A stretch of 64,000 nt of DNA from Sporomusaceae bacterium (lineage in GTDB: Bacteria > Bacillota > Negativicutes > Sporomusales > UBA7701): positions 124,001 to 188,000 of the forward strand of contig JAVKTQ010000003.1 in NCBI GenBank assembly GCA_031460455.1. The letters are read 5' to 3'. Below, piece after piece: positions 52,796-62,597 of the stretch. The first letter of the stretch is position 1. Each line of letters starts with the position of its first letter. The notes below the pieces were generated by a model. It saw only the letters and a program-made list of their open reading frames with translations, searched no databases and was not told the DNA's origin. The translations under genes and the position numbers were made by a program.

Positions 52796-53803
52796 ATGCG
52801 GCCTTTATTGGAGCAACTGATCGGCGGACCGGCCTGGCTGGCCGATCTCGCCATGATCGCCGCGCAGATCGGCGCGATCTTCGCGGTGATAATGACGTCG
52901 GCGATTGTGCTTGTTTACGCGGAGCGCAAGGTCAGCGCCTTTATGCAGATGAGGATCGGTCCCAACCGCGTCGGGCCGTGGGGCATCCTGCAGACGACCG
53001 CCGACATGCTCAAGCTCCTTTCCAAAGAGGATATAATGCCCCGGGCCGCCGAGCGCCGCGTGTGGGCGCTGGCCCCCGTGCTGCTGTTCGTGCCGGCCGT
53101 TGCCGCCTACGCCGTGCTGCCGCTTGACGCCGGGCTGGTTTTCGCCGACCTCAACATCGGCATCTTCTACTTTGTCGCCATCTCTTCGCAGGCCACGCTG
53201 CCCTTTCTGATGGCGGGCTGGGCTTCGAACAACAAATACGCCCTGCTGGGCGGGATGCGTACCGTCGCCCAGATGATAAGCTATGAGATCCCGCTCGTTT
53301 TTTCCCTGCTCGGCGTGGTGATGCTGACAGGTTCGATGAAGATGAGCGATATTGTCGGCGCGCAGCGGGATTTTTGGTTTATTCTCATCCAGCCGGCAGC
53401 ATTCCTGGTGTATGTAATCGCCGCGACCGCCGAGACCAACCGCACACCGTTCGACCTCGTAGAGGCCGAGTCGGAAATAATTGCCGGTCCGTTTACCGAG
53501 TACAGCGGGATGCGCTGGTCGCTGTTCTTTCTCGCCGAGTACGCCAACCTCGTAGCCGTGTCGGCTATCGCGGCGACGGTGTTCCTCGGCGGCTGGCAGG
53601 GCCCCTGGCTGCCCGGCTGGCTGTGGTTCACCGCCAAGGTGGTAATGATGATCTATATTTTCATGTGGTTCCGCTGGACCTTCCCGCGCATCCGGGTGGA
53701 CCAGCTGATGTCCTTCGGCTGGAAGGGTCTGCTGCCCCTCGCCCTGGTCAACGTCGTCGTCACAGGGATCGGAATCTTTATCGCGCAGCAGTGGAGGGGG
53801 TAA
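52796..53803 (+). CDS. nuoH: Complex I subunit H
   Basis: 335 residues from ATG 52796 (GAGGAGG upstream), about eight helices. [19 protein letters not shown] and [17 protein letters not shown] are the strongly conserved NuoH loops lining the quinone channel. Confidence 0.95.
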   Translation: MRPLLEQLIGGPAWLADLAMIAAQIGAIFAVIMTSAIVLVYAERKVSAFMQMRIGPNRVGPWGILQTTADMLKLLSKEDIMPRAAERRVWALAPVLLFVPAVAAYAVLPLDAGLVFADLNIGIFYFVAISSQATLPFLMAGWASNNKYALLGGMRTVAQMISYEIPLVFSLLGVVMLTGSMKMSDIVGAQRDFWFILIQPAAFLVYVIAATAETNRTPFDLVEAESEIIAGPFTEYSGMRWSLFFLAEYANLVAVSAIAATVFLGGWQGPWLPGWLWFTAKVVMMIYIFMWFRWTFPRIRVDQLMSFGWKGLLPLALVNVVVTGIGIFIAQQWRG

Positions 53804-53806
53804 AGA

Positions 53807-54211
53807 ATGATCGGCAAAGGACTCGTCAAGGGGATGTCGATAACGCTCAGGCGGTTCTTCGATCGCCCCAATACGGTTGAATATCCCGAGCATAAGATCC
53901 CGATGACGCCTCGCTTCCGCGGCGGCAGCCTCGTCCTTGACAGCGGCCGCTGCATCGCCTGCGGCCTGTGCGCCATGGCCTGCCCGAACGCAGTCATTGA
54001 CCTGGCCACGGAAACGGGCGAGGACAAGAAGAAGCGCCTCACCGCCTACCATTTCCACGCCGGCCTGTGCCTGTTCTGCAACCTGTGCCTCGAAGCCTGC
54101 CCGGTGCAGGCTCTGTCCTGGTCGCAGGATTACGAGGCGGCCTGCTACCGGCGCGAGGGCCTGAGCATAGACTGCCTGGCCGCGGGCCAAAGGGGGGATA
54201 CGGTTGGCTAG
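53807..54211 (+). CDS. nuoI: Complex I subunit I
   Basis: 134 residues with two [4Fe-4S] motifs, CIACGLCAMACP and CLFCNLCLEACP (N6a/N6b). These are the likely entry clusters for electrons in an enzyme without NuoEFG. GGAGGGGG precedes the ATG. Confidence 0.95.
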   Translation: MIGKGLVKGMSITLRRFFDRPNTVEYPEHKIPMTPRFRGGSLVLDSGRCIACGLCAMACPNAVIDLATETGEDKKKRLTAYHFHAGLCLFCNLCLEACPVQALSWSQDYEAACYRREGLSIDCLAAGQRGDTVG

Positions 54212-54725
54212 CTGGGTAACCGTCGCCGCGTTCTACCTGCTGGCGGCCGTCGTTCTGGCCGCTGCCGCCGGGGTGGTGTTCAAACGCAACCTTGTCCATA
54301 GCGCCCTTCTGCTCGCCGTCACATTTATCGGTGTGGCCGGGCTTTATATCCTGCTGGCCGCCGACTTCCTGGCCGCCGTCCAGCTGCTTGTCTATAACGG
54401 CGCAGTCGCCGTCATCGTCGTCATCGGCGTTATGCTTACTCAAAAGGGAGACATGAAGAACAGCAACCCGCCCAACCGCATGGGCCGCGGCATTCTGGTC
54501 GTCGTCGTTCTTCTTGCCGCCGGTATGCTGACCGCCGTGCTGACGACAAAATGGCCGGTCGTGGCGCAACCGGCGCCGGGGGAAACGGCAGCCGCTATCG
54601 CCGGCCTGCTGCTCGGCGATTTCGCCATCGCCTTCGAGGCGGCGGCTGTCCTGCTGCTGGCGGCGATGATAGGCGCCATCATCCTGGCGAGAGGAGGGGA
54701 GAACCGTGGCAGCCATCGGACTTGA
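54204..54725 (+). CDS. nuoJ: Complex I subunit J
   Basis: 173 residues from TTG 54204 preceded by GGGGGG; overlaps nuoI by eight bases. Five helices; [20 protein letters not shown] is the conserved third helix with its pi-bulge region. Confidence 0.93.
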   Translation: MASWVTVAAFYLLAAVVLAAAAGVVFKRNLVHSALLLAVTFIGVAGLYILLAADFLAAVQLLVYNGAVAVIVVIGVMLTQKGDMKNSNPPNRMGRGILVVVVLLAAGMLTAVLTTKWPVVAQPAPGETAAAIAGLLLGDFAIAFEAAAVLLLAAMIGAIILARGGENRGSHRT

Positions 54726-55020
54726 GCACTACCTGGCCGTCGCCGCCCTGTTGTTCTGCCTCGGCGTTTACGGTCTGCTCACCAAACGTAATCTTGTGGC
54801 CATCCTCATGTCGATTGAGCTGATGCTCAACGCCGTTAACCTTAATATGGTGGCCTTCTCGCGGTTCATAACCCCCGAAGCGTTCGTCGGCCAGTTGTTC
54901 GCCGTTTTCACGATAACGGTCGCCGCCGCCGAGGTCGCCGTCGGCCTGGCCCTGATTTTCAGCATTTACCGTGACCGCGCCACCACCAGCACCGAAGAGA
55001 TGGACTGGATGAAGTGGTAA
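54706..55020 (+). CDS. nuoK: Complex I subunit K
   Basis: 104 residues from GTG 54706, overlapping nuoJ by 20 bases. Three helices; [12 protein letters not shown] carries the conserved Glu of the proton path and [13 protein letters not shown] the second. Confidence 0.94.
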   Translation: MAAIGLEHYLAVAALLFCLGVYGLLTKRNLVAILMSIELMLNAVNLNMVAFSRFITPEAFVGQLFAVFTITVAAAEVAVGLALIFSIYRDRATTSTEEMDWMKW

Positions 55021-55033
55021 GGGAGGGGAGGCA

Positions 55034-56962
55034 ATGATGAACATATTCGATACCGCGCTCCAGCTGTCGTGGCTTATCCCCGTTCTGCCGGCGGCCGCTT
55101 TCCTCGTCATCATGGCCGTTTTCAGGGCCAGCAACTTCTTCAGCGCCGCTATCGCCATCGCCGCCATGACCGCGTCATTCCTGCTGTCGCTGGGGGTGGC
55201 GGCCAAAGCCATTATGGCCGGCTTCACCCGCGAGAATCCTTTCGTTCTCAAGGCTACCTGGTTCGAATTGCCCGGTCTCCACATCGACATGGGCGTGCTC
55301 GTCGATCCCCTGTCGTCGCTGATGATCGTCGTCGTGACGCTGGTGGCCCTGCTCGTCGAGATATACTCTCTCGGCTATATGCACGGCGACGGCGGCTTTC
55401 CGCGGTTCTTCGCCTTCCTGTCGCTGTTCGGGGCGTCGATGCTCGGACTGGTCGTAGCCGTGAACTTCCTGCAGATGTTCGTTTTCTGGGAGCTGGTGGG
55501 GCTGAGTTCCTACCTGCTGATCGGTTACTATTTCTATAAGATATCGGCCCGTGAGGCGGCCAAGAAAGCGTTCATCACCACCAGGGTAGGCGATTTCGGC
55601 CTCCTGCTCGGCATCGTGGCGCTGCAAATAATACTCGGCACCCTCGATTTCACCAGCCTCGACACGCTAATCCCCAAGTACGTGAAAGAGTATGGCGATG
55701 CAGCCCTGACGGTCGTCGCCCTGCTGATATTTCTCGGTCCGGTGGGCAAATCGGGACAGTTCCCTCTCCACGTATGGCTGCCCGACGCCATGGAAGGCCC
55801 CACGCCCGTTTCGGCGCTTATCCATGCGGCGACGATGGTCGTGGCCGGGGTGTACCTGGTGGCCCGCGCCTATCTTCTTTTCCACACCCTGCCCGCCGCG
55901 TTGGCAGTCGTGGCCTGGGTGGGCGGCTTCACCGCCTTCTTTGCCGCCGCCATCGCCCTTACACAGCGCGAGATCAAGCGCATCCTCGCTTATTCGACTG
56001 TCAGTCAGCTCGGCTATATGATGCTGGCCCTCGGCGTAGGCAGCCTGACCGCCTCGATGTTCCATCTCATGACCCATGCATTCTTCAAGGCGCTGATGTT
56101 CCTCGCAGCCGGCTCGGTACTGCACGCCCTGCACGACCGGGCTGACATCTTCGCGCTCGGCGGCCTCAAAAAGCACATGCCGCTGACTTGGGCGGCGATG
56201 GGCATCGGCGTGCTGGCTATCGCAGGCATCCCGCCGTTCGCCGGCTTTTTCTCCAAGGACGAGATTCTTGCCGCAGCCGCGGGCGTGAGCCTGCCGCTGT
56301 TCGCACTGGCGACGGTCACGGCCGCTATGACCGCGTTTTACATGGCGCGGATGTTTTTTGCGGTGTTCTACGGCCGGCCGCGCTGGGATGAGGCGCATGA
56401 GCACCCCCACGAGGGCCCGTGGTCGATGCGCATAGCGCTCGGCGTGCTGGCCACTCTCGCCGTTACGAGCGGGGCCGCCGGCTATTTTTTCCACTTCGGG
56501 GACTGGGTCCGTTTCGGGCCGCCCCATCACGCGGGCATCGACTGGGCGATCGCCGGCACCTCGACGGCGCTGTCCGTGCTGGCCATCGGTGCGGCCTGGC
56601 TGCTCTACGGCGCCGGCCGCTGGTCGCCGGACGCGGTGGCCGCCAGGCTGGGGCCGCTCTACACCCTCAGTTTCCGTAAGTTCTATGTCGACGAACTGTA
56701 CCTGTGGTTCGACCGCACCGTCGTCGACAGCCTGGGCCGTTTCCTGGCCTGGTTCGACGTCCGGGTGATAGACGGCATAGTCAATGGCTGCGGCTGGCTG
56801 GCCGAGGCGGGAGGCGACCGCCTGCGCCGCATGCAGACCGGCCAAGTCCAGCACTATGCGCTAATATTCTTTGCCGCCATTTTCCTGCTGGCCATCTGGA
56901 TGGCAGCTGCCGGGCCGGCGCCGGTCAAGGCCGCGGTTTTGTCGGGAGGTGAGGTACGGTGA
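55034..56962 (+). CDS. nuoL: Complex I subunit L
   Basis: 642 residues, antiporter-like, with FVFWELVGLSSYLLIGYY, GKSGQFPLHVWLPDAMEGPTP (proton-channel Lys) and HAFFKALMFLAAGSVLHA. The C terminus supplies the long lateral helix. GGGAGG precedes the ATG. Confidence 0.95.
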   Translation: MMNIFDTALQLSWLIPVLPAAAFLVIMAVFRASNFFSAAIAIAAMTASFLLSLGVAAKAIMAGFTRENPFVLKATWFELPGLHIDMGVLVDPLSSLMIVVVTLVALLVEIYSLGYMHGDGGFPRFFAFLSLFGASMLGLVVAVNFLQMFVFWELVGLSSYLLIGYYFYKISAREAAKKAFITTRVGDFGLLLGIVALQIILGTLDFTSLDTLIPKYVKEYGDAALTVVALLIFLGPVGKSGQFPLHVWLPDAMEGPTPVSALIHAATMVVAGVYLVARAYLLFHTLPAALAVVAWVGGFTAFFAAAIALTQREIKRILAYSTVSQLGYMMLALGVGSLTASMFHLMTHAFFKALMFLAAGSVLHALHDRADIFALGGLKKHMPLTWAAMGIGVLAIAGIPPFAGFFSKDEILAAAAGVSLPLFALATVTAAMTAFYMARMFFAVFYGRPRWDEAHEHPHEGPWSMRIALGVLATLAVTSGAAGYFFHFGDWVRFGPPHHAGIDWAIAGTSTALSVLAIGAAWLLYGAGRWSPDAVAARLGPLYTLSFRKFYVDELYLWFDRTVVDSLGRFLAWFDVRVIDGIVNGCGWLAEAGGDRLRRMQTGQVQHYALIFFAAIFLLAIWMAAAGPAPVKAAVLSGGEVR

Positions 56963-58491
56963 GCACCGGTTTTCCCATTCTCACGACAATCCTCGTAGCT
57001 CCCGTCCTCGGGGCGCTGGCCATCGTCCTCCTGCCTCGCGAAGCCCGCCAGACGGTCAAGTATGTGGCAGCCTTCGCCATGGGCACCGCACTGGCGCTCG
57101 CCCTGTATTGCTACTTCGCCTACGATTTCGCCCGCGGCGGCATGCAGTTCACCGAAAGCGTGCCGTGGATACCGGAGTTGGGCGTGACCTATGCCATGGG
57201 GGTCGACGGCCTGTCGCTGCCGATGGTTCTCCTCACCGTCCTCATCGGGTTCTCAGCCGTGTTCGCCTCCTGGGGAACGGAGGAGCGGAACAAGGAGTTC
57301 TTCGTCCTCCTCCTCATCCTGATCGCCGGCGTCGCTGGCACCTTCCTGACCCGCGACCTGTTTATCTTCCTGCTCTTCTACGAGCTTGTGGTAATACCGA
57401 TATACATCCTCGTCATCCTGTGGGGTTCGAGTAAGCGGGTGACCAAGGAGTACGCCGGCATGAAGCTGACCATTTACCTGCTCGTCGGCTCGGCCTTCCT
57501 GCTCGTCGGCGTGCTGGCTCTCTACATTCAGGCTTACCCGCCGGGCGAGCGCACTTTCCTTATGGAGAGGCTGGCCGCGGCTGCCGCTCTCGGCCATCTG
57601 CCCGAGAGCTTCCAGGTACCGGTGTTCTTTCTCCTTCTGCTGGGGTTCGGCTCGCTCATCTCCATGTGGCCGTTCCACAGCTGGTCGCCGGACGGCTACG
57701 CCGGTGCGCCGACCGCGGTGTCGATGATCCACGCCGGTGTGCTCAAGAAGATCGGCGGCTACGGCCTCATCCGCCTCGGCGTCGTTGTCCTGCCGCTGGG
57801 CGCCAAGTACTGGGCGCCGGCCATCGCCGCCCTTGGGGTGGTGAACGTCCTCTACGCCGCCTTTATCGCCATCTCGCAGCGCGACCTGAAGTATGTCGTC
57901 GGTTATTCGTCTGTTTCCCACATGGGCTTCGTGCTTATCGGCATCGCCGCGCTGAACGTCATCGGCATCAGCGGCGCGGTCGCCAACATGTTCGCCCACG
58001 GCGTGATGAGTGCCCTGTTCTTCGCCCTGATCGGCTACCTGTACGGGCAGACCCACACCCGCAAAATGGATGAGATGGGCGGTCTCGCCCACCAGATGCC
58101 GTATGCCGCCACCGGGCTGATGCTGGCGGGTATGGCCTCCCTTGGGCTACCCGGGCTGATCAGCTTCGTTCCCGAATTCACCATCTTCGTCGGCGCTTTC
58201 GGCCGCTTCCCCGTCCTCAGCGTGCTGGCCATCGCCGGTATCGTCCTGACGGCGCTTTATACGCTGCGCGTGCTGGCCAACGTGCTCTTCGGCCCTCGCC
58301 AGACCAGGTTCGATCACCTGCCCGACGCCGGCGGACCGGCCCTCGTCCCCATCATCGTCCTCGGCATCGTCCTCATCGTCTTCGGTGTTTTCCCCGCGCT
58401 GCTGATGAAGATGGCCGGCAGTGGAGTCGAGCCGCTTACCGCCATCCTCGACGGCGTCGGCCTGGCGGCGCGGATGGGAGGTGGGCTGTAA
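56959..58491 (+). CDS. nuoM: Complex I subunit M
   Basis: 510 residues from GTG 56959, four-base overlap with nuoL. Antiporter-like; FYELVVIPIYILVILWG, SMWPFHSWSPDGYAGAPTAV and VVGYSSVSHMGFV are conserved. Confidence 0.95.
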   Translation: MSTGFPILTTILVAPVLGALAIVLLPREARQTVKYVAAFAMGTALALALYCYFAYDFARGGMQFTESVPWIPELGVTYAMGVDGLSLPMVLLTVLIGFSAVFASWGTEERNKEFFVLLLILIAGVAGTFLTRDLFIFLLFYELVVIPIYILVILWGSSKRVTKEYAGMKLTIYLLVGSAFLLVGVLALYIQAYPPGERTFLMERLAAAAALGHLPESFQVPVFFLLLLGFGSLISMWPFHSWSPDGYAGAPTAVSMIHAGVLKKIGGYGLIRLGVVVLPLGAKYWAPAIAALGVVNVLYAAFIAISQRDLKYVVGYSSVSHMGFVLIGIAALNVIGISGAVANMFAHGVMSALFFALIGYLYGQTHTRKMDEMGGLAHQMPYAATGLMLAGMASLGLPGLISFVPEFTIFVGAFGRFPVLSVLAIAGIVLTALYTLRVLANVLFGPRQTRFDHLPDAGGPALVPIIVLGIVLIVFGVFPALLMKMAGSGVEPLTAILDGVGLAARMGGGL

Positions 58492-59909
58492 TGGACCTCA
58501 GTTTGCTGACAACCGAGATTGTGACCGTCGCGCTCGCCTGCTTCGTCGTCGCGCTCGATCTGCTCATGCCGGCCGGTGAGCCGCGCCGCGCGCTCGGCTA
58601 CCTGACCCTGTTGGGACTTGCTGGCATCTTCGCCCACACCTTCACCCAGTATGGTCTTAACGCCAGCCTCTACGGAGGCATGTTCCGCGTCGACGATTAC
58701 GCCGTTTTCTTCAAGCAGATTTTCCTGGCCGCCTATATGCTGACAATACTTTTCTCATTGCGCACCGCCGACGGGTTTGCGCCTTATACGGGCGAATTCT
58801 ACGGGTTGATGCTCTTTTCGCTCGCCGGCATGATGGTTATGGCGTCAGCCAACGACCTCGTGACCCTGTTCGTCGGCATGGAGCTGATGACGATCACTTT
58901 CTTTATCCTCGTCGGCTTCAACCTCGGCGACGGCAAATCGAGCGAGGCCGGGGTGAAGTACCTTGTCCTCGGTGCGGCGTCGACCGCCGTCCTGCTCTAC
59001 GGCATGAGCCTGATTTACGGCTATACCGGTTCGGTTGTCCTGCCGGAGATCGCCGCCCGACTGTCGGCCTCGCCGGCCGCTCTCGTCGGCATCGTCTTCA
59101 TCCTGGCCGGCTTCGCCTTCAAGATCGCCGCCGTGCCTTTCGGGATGTGGGTGCCCGATGTCTACGAGGGCGCTCCGGTGCCGATAACCGCTTTGTTGGC
59201 GATGGCGTCGAAGGCGGCGTCGTTCGCGGTCATCACCCGCGTATTCCTGACCGCCTTCGCTGATGCGCCTTACAACTGGCCGCTGATAATCGCCTGGCTC
59301 GCGGCGGCCAGCATGGTGGCCGGCAACCTGGCCGCCATCCTCCAGACCAATGTCAAACGGCTGCTGGCCTACTCGTCGATCGCCCAGGCCGGTTATCTGC
59401 TTACCGGCCTGGTGGCTGCCGGGCCGAACGGCGTAAAGGGGATCATCTTCTACACCGCCCTGTACGTTTTCGCTTCCGCCGGCGCGTTCGCCGTCGTGGC
59501 GGCGGTGAGGGACGAGACCGGCTCGGACGATATCGCCGCCTACCGCGGATTGGCGCGCAGCTCGCCCCTGCTCGCCGCGGCAATGACGGTCGCGCTGCTT
59601 TCCATGGCCGGCATACCACCGCTGGCCGGCTTCGTAGGCAAGCTCTACCTCTTCCTCGCCGTCCTGGAGAAGGGGTGGTTCTGGCTGGCTCTCCTAGGCT
59701 TCGTCATGTCGATGGTGTCGGTCTACTACTACCTGCTGGTCGTCAAAGCCATGTACCTCGGCGAACCGGCCGGCGAGGCCCCGGCGGACGGCTGCTCAGC
59801 GCTCCGCTGGGCGGCGCTGGTAAGCCTGGTCCTCACGGTGGTGTGCGGCGTATACCCCACGCCGCTCGCCGCACTCGCCAGCCGTGTTGCCCAGAACTTT
59901 TTCCAGTAG
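58491..59909 (+). CDS. nuoN: Complex I subunit N
   Basis: 472 residues from ATG 58491 overlapping the nuoM stop by one base. Third antiporter-like subunit (FVGMELMTITFFILVGF, PFGMWVPDVYEGAPVPITA, LAYSSIAQAGYLLTG). Last gene of the operon; a terminator follows 24 bases later. Confidence 0.95.
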   Translation: MDLSLLTTEIVTVALACFVVALDLLMPAGEPRRALGYLTLLGLAGIFAHTFTQYGLNASLYGGMFRVDDYAVFFKQIFLAAYMLTILFSLRTADGFAPYTGEFYGLMLFSLAGMMVMASANDLVTLFVGMELMTITFFILVGFNLGDGKSSEAGVKYLVLGAASTAVLLYGMSLIYGYTGSVVLPEIAARLSASPAALVGIVFILAGFAFKIAAVPFGMWVPDVYEGAPVPITALLAMASKAASFAVITRVFLTAFADAPYNWPLIIAWLAAASMVAGNLAAILQTNVKRLLAYSSIAQAGYLLTGLVAAGPNGVKGIIFYTALYVFASAGAFAVVAAVRDETGSDDIAAYRGLARSSPLLAAAMTVALLSMAGIPPLAGFVGKLYLFLAVLEKGWFWLALLGFVMSMVSVYYYLLVVKAMYLGEPAGEAPADGCSALRWAALVSLVLTVVCGVYPTPLAALASRVAQNFFQ

Positions 59910-59933
59910 CAGCGCCTGTCCGTTCCGAACTGA

Positions 59934-59970
59934 AAAGGCCCCCGCTAGACGGCGGGGGCCTTTCTTGGTT
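59934..59970 (+). terminator. Terminator of the nuo operon
   Basis: AAAGGCCCCCGC / GCGGGGGCCTTT, then CTTGGTTT. Confidence 0.9.
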
Positions 59971-60050
59971 TAATAGGAAAGATCGTGAGTCGCTACCGGG
60001 CGAAGTTTGCGAAAATAGCTTTCATATTATGAAATTTCTTCCCTCCCCGG

Positions 60051-60068
60051 GATTGCCGGCAGGCAATC
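60051..60068. promoter_or_regulatory. Inverted repeat before the amidohydrolase
   Basis: GATTGCC-GGCA-GGCAATC, perfect 7-base arms, 97 bases before the start codon. Possible operator for the catabolic cluster; no regulator gene is visible and no good promoter could be placed. Confidence 0.4.
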
Positions 60069-60164
60069 GACGGCACATGTAGTATTTATAAATATGGAAT
60101 AATATGCCGGGGAATCCTCCGTGCAAATGGCAGCTTATCGATTTCAAACAGAAGGGATGTTTTT

Positions 60165-61418
60165 ATGGCGATGATTACGAAGGAAAATTTATCGCAGGCG
60201 GTCGAGAGGACGATGGCGGCGGCGCCGATCACCGACCTCCATACCCATATCTTTGCGGAGGGGTTTGGCGATCTGCTGCTGTGGGGCGTGGACGAGCTCG
60301 TAACGTACCATTACCTGATAGCGGAGAACTTCCGCTACACCGGTATGCCGTACGAGCAGTATTTTGCGCTGAGCAAGCAGGAGCAGGCCGAAATGATCTG
60401 GCGGAACCTTTTCATCGAGAATTCGCCGGTCAGCGAGGGACAGCGGGGCGTTCTCACGGTGCTGGCGAAGCTCGGACTAGACGTCGGTTCGCGCAATCTG
60501 GGCTCGTTCCGGGAGTTTTGCTCCTCGTTCACTCCTGGCCAGTTTATTGACAAGGTTTTTGCGATTTCCGGGGTCAAAGCGGCCGTAATGACGAACGACC
60601 CCTTCGACGCCAAAGAGCGCACCGTATGGCTGAACGGCGGCTACGACGATCCCCGCTTCCTTGCGGCGCTCAGGATCGACCCGTTACTCAATGCTTATGA
60701 TCAGTCCTACCTGCTGCTGCGCGAATGGGGTTATAACGTTGATAAACGCCTTGACGCGACGACCGTCGAGGAGGTCAAACGCTTCCTGCGCGACTGGATC
60801 CAGCGGATGAAGGCGCTTTACATGGCGGTGTCCCTGCCGCCGTCCTTCATGGTGCCGGAAGATTCGCTACGTTCGCGGCTGATCGAGGAGTGCGTAATAC
60901 CTGTGTCGCGAGAACTCGATGTACCGTTCGCGATGATGATCGGCGTAAACAAGCTTGTCAATCTTAAACTCGGCGTCGCCGGCGATTCGGTGGGTAAAAG
61001 CTCTGTCCGGTCGCTGGAGTACCTGTGCGAGAAGTATCCCGACAACAAGTTCCTCGTCACGATGCTGGCGCGCGAGAACCAGCACGAGCTGGCGGTGACG
61101 GCGCGCAAATTCCGCAACCTGCTGGTGTTTGGCTGCTGGTGGTTCCTGAACAATCCGTCGCTAATCGAGGAGATCACCCGCATGCGCATGGAGCTGCTCG
61201 GCCTGAGTTTCGTGCCCCAGCATTCGGATGCGCGTGTTCTCGACCAGTTGATTTACAAGTGGGACCATTCGCGGAAGATAATCGGCAAGGTAATGGTGGA
61301 TAAGTACAGCGATCTGCTGGCGACCGGCTGGAAGCTCGACGAGGCGGAGCTCAAGCGCGACGCCGAAGGTCTGCTGGGCGGCAACTTCTGGCGGTTCATC
61401 GGCAAAGCGCCGCTGTAA
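60165..61418 (+). CDS. Amidohydrolase-superfamily protein (uronate isomerase-like)
   Basis: 417 residues with the N-terminal metal motif ITDLHTHIFAEGFGDLLLWG, followed by DELVTYHYLIAENFRY, which resembles the start of uronate isomerase-related proteins. The C-terminal part has SFVPQHSDARVLDQLIYKW, again similar. TIM-barrel metal enzyme; the Asp that closes the site is plausible but was not placed. It may isomerise or hydrolyse a sugar-acid. AGAAGGGATG precedes the ATG (the site is weak). It opens a cluster with a TctC-type binding protein, a peptidase-like enzyme and a Gfo/Idh dehydrogenase. Confidence 0.8.
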   Translation: MAMITKENLSQAVERTMAAAPITDLHTHIFAEGFGDLLLWGVDELVTYHYLIAENFRYTGMPYEQYFALSKQEQAEMIWRNLFIENSPVSEGQRGVLTVLAKLGLDVGSRNLGSFREFCSSFTPGQFIDKVFAISGVKAAVMTNDPFDAKERTVWLNGGYDDPRFLAALRIDPLLNAYDQSYLLLREWGYNVDKRLDATTVEEVKRFLRDWIQRMKALYMAVSLPPSFMVPEDSLRSRLIEECVIPVSRELDVPFAMMIGVNKLVNLKLGVAGDSVGKSSVRSLEYLCEKYPDNKFLVTMLARENQHELAVTARKFRNLLVFGCWWFLNNPSLIEEITRMRMELLGLSFVPQHSDARVLDQLIYKWDHSRKIIGKVMVDKYSDLLATGWKLDEAELKRDAEGLLGGNFWRFIGKAPL

Positions 61419-61534
61419 GCGGGACGGCAGACAGGCAAATATTTTCTCCGCTGGAAGGAAATTCAAAGATGCTGACAGAATTATCAAATAATATAGTTTC
61501 GCCTTAACCCATTAATCTAAGGAGGGGGACTGTA

Positions 61535-62530
61535 GTGCGCAAACTGATTTTGATTCTGACTGTCCTGTTGGTCACGGCCTTGGTGCTTGCCGGCTGCGGC
61601 GGCCCGACCGCGCAGAAGGCCGAGGCGCCCAAGTATCCGACGAAAGCGGTGGAAATCATAATCCCCTGGGATGCGGGCGGCGCGACCGATGTGCTGTTTC
61701 GCGCCCTCGGCAACGTCTTCCCGAAGTATGCCGGCAACCAGCAACTGATCGTGAAGAACGTCCCCGGCGGCGGTGCGGCCATCGGCTACACCGAGGCGAT
61801 GAAGTACAAGGGAGACGGCTACGGTATCGTGGCGGCCGCTTCGCCGATGGTCTCCAAGATGCACATGAGCTCGGTCAAGTTCGACATCAATACATTCGCC
61901 CCGGTGATCCTGATCGCCGACAATGCCTGCATGATCATGGTTCCCAAAGATTCTCCCTATAAGGATCTGAAGGATTTCCTGGCTGATGCCAAGAAGCGTC
62001 CCGGCGAAGTTACGGTGGGCAACGGCGGCTCGGGCGGCGGGACCCACCTGGCGGCCCTGGCCTTTGAAAACTTTGTCGGCGATGTCAAGTTCAAGCATGT
62101 GCCCTTCCAGGGCGGCGGGCCGCAGATAACCGCCGTGCTTGGCAAACATGTCGACGCGGTTATGGTGTCGGCGCCTGAAGGCGTTCCCCAGGCCCATGCC
62201 GGTCAGTTACGCATTCTCGGTGTCTTCGGCGAAAAACGCCTGCCAAAATTCCCGAATGTGGCCACCGCCAAGGAGCAGGGCGTAGACTTCAAGTTCACCA
62301 TGTGGCGCGGCGTGCTGGCGCCCAAGGATACCCCCCCGGAAATCGTGAAACAAATGCACGATATCTTCAAGAAGACTATGGAAGACGCCACATTCAAGGC
62401 CAAGGCCGAAGAACTGAGCGTCGATCTGAAGTATCTGGGGGTCGAGGATTTCGGCAAGTTCCTCAAGGCAGAGGATCAGCAATATATGAATCTCATCAAG
62501 AAGGCAAAACTGGGCGACCGTTACAAATAG
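61535..62530 (+). CDS. TctC-type tricarboxylate transporter substrate-binding lipoprotein
   Basis: 331 residues from GTG 61535 (AAGGAGGGGG upstream). Lipobox LVLAGCGG gives a lipid-anchored mature protein starting at the Cys near residue 20. KAVEIIIPWDAGGATDVLFR and PGGGAAIGYTEAM are typical of TctC/Bug proteins that bind carboxylates for tripartite TctABC uptake. The membrane subunits TctA and TctB are not in the window, so uptake relies on genes elsewhere or beyond the right edge. A hairpin with T-tract follows. Confidence 0.93.
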   Translation: MRKLILILTVLLVTALVLAGCGGPTAQKAEAPKYPTKAVEIIIPWDAGGATDVLFRALGNVFPKYAGNQQLIVKNVPGGGAAIGYTEAMKYKGDGYGIVAAASPMVSKMHMSSVKFDINTFAPVILIADNACMIMVPKDSPYKDLKDFLADAKKRPGEVTVGNGGSGGGTHLAALAFENFVGDVKFKHVPFQGGGPQITAVLGKHVDAVMVSAPEGVPQAHAGQLRILGVFGEKRLPKFPNVATAKEQGVDFKFTMWRGVLAPKDTPPEIVKQMHDIFKKTMEDATFKAKAEELSVDLKYLGVEDFGKFLKAEDQQYMNLIKKAKLGDRYK

Positions 62531-62555
62531 TCGTTCCGTTTGTGGGTTGCGATTG

Positions 62556-62581
62556 AGGGGCCTTCGGGTCCCTAATTTTTT
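62556..62581 (+). terminator. UUCG-tetraloop terminator or attenuator
   Basis: AGGGGCC-TTCG-GGTCCCT then AATTTTTTTG. It lies between the binding-protein gene and the peptidase gene and would reduce, or permit partial, read-through, giving a higher level of the binding protein. Confidence 0.85.
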
Positions 62582-62597
62582 GAAGGGACGGGCGAAA

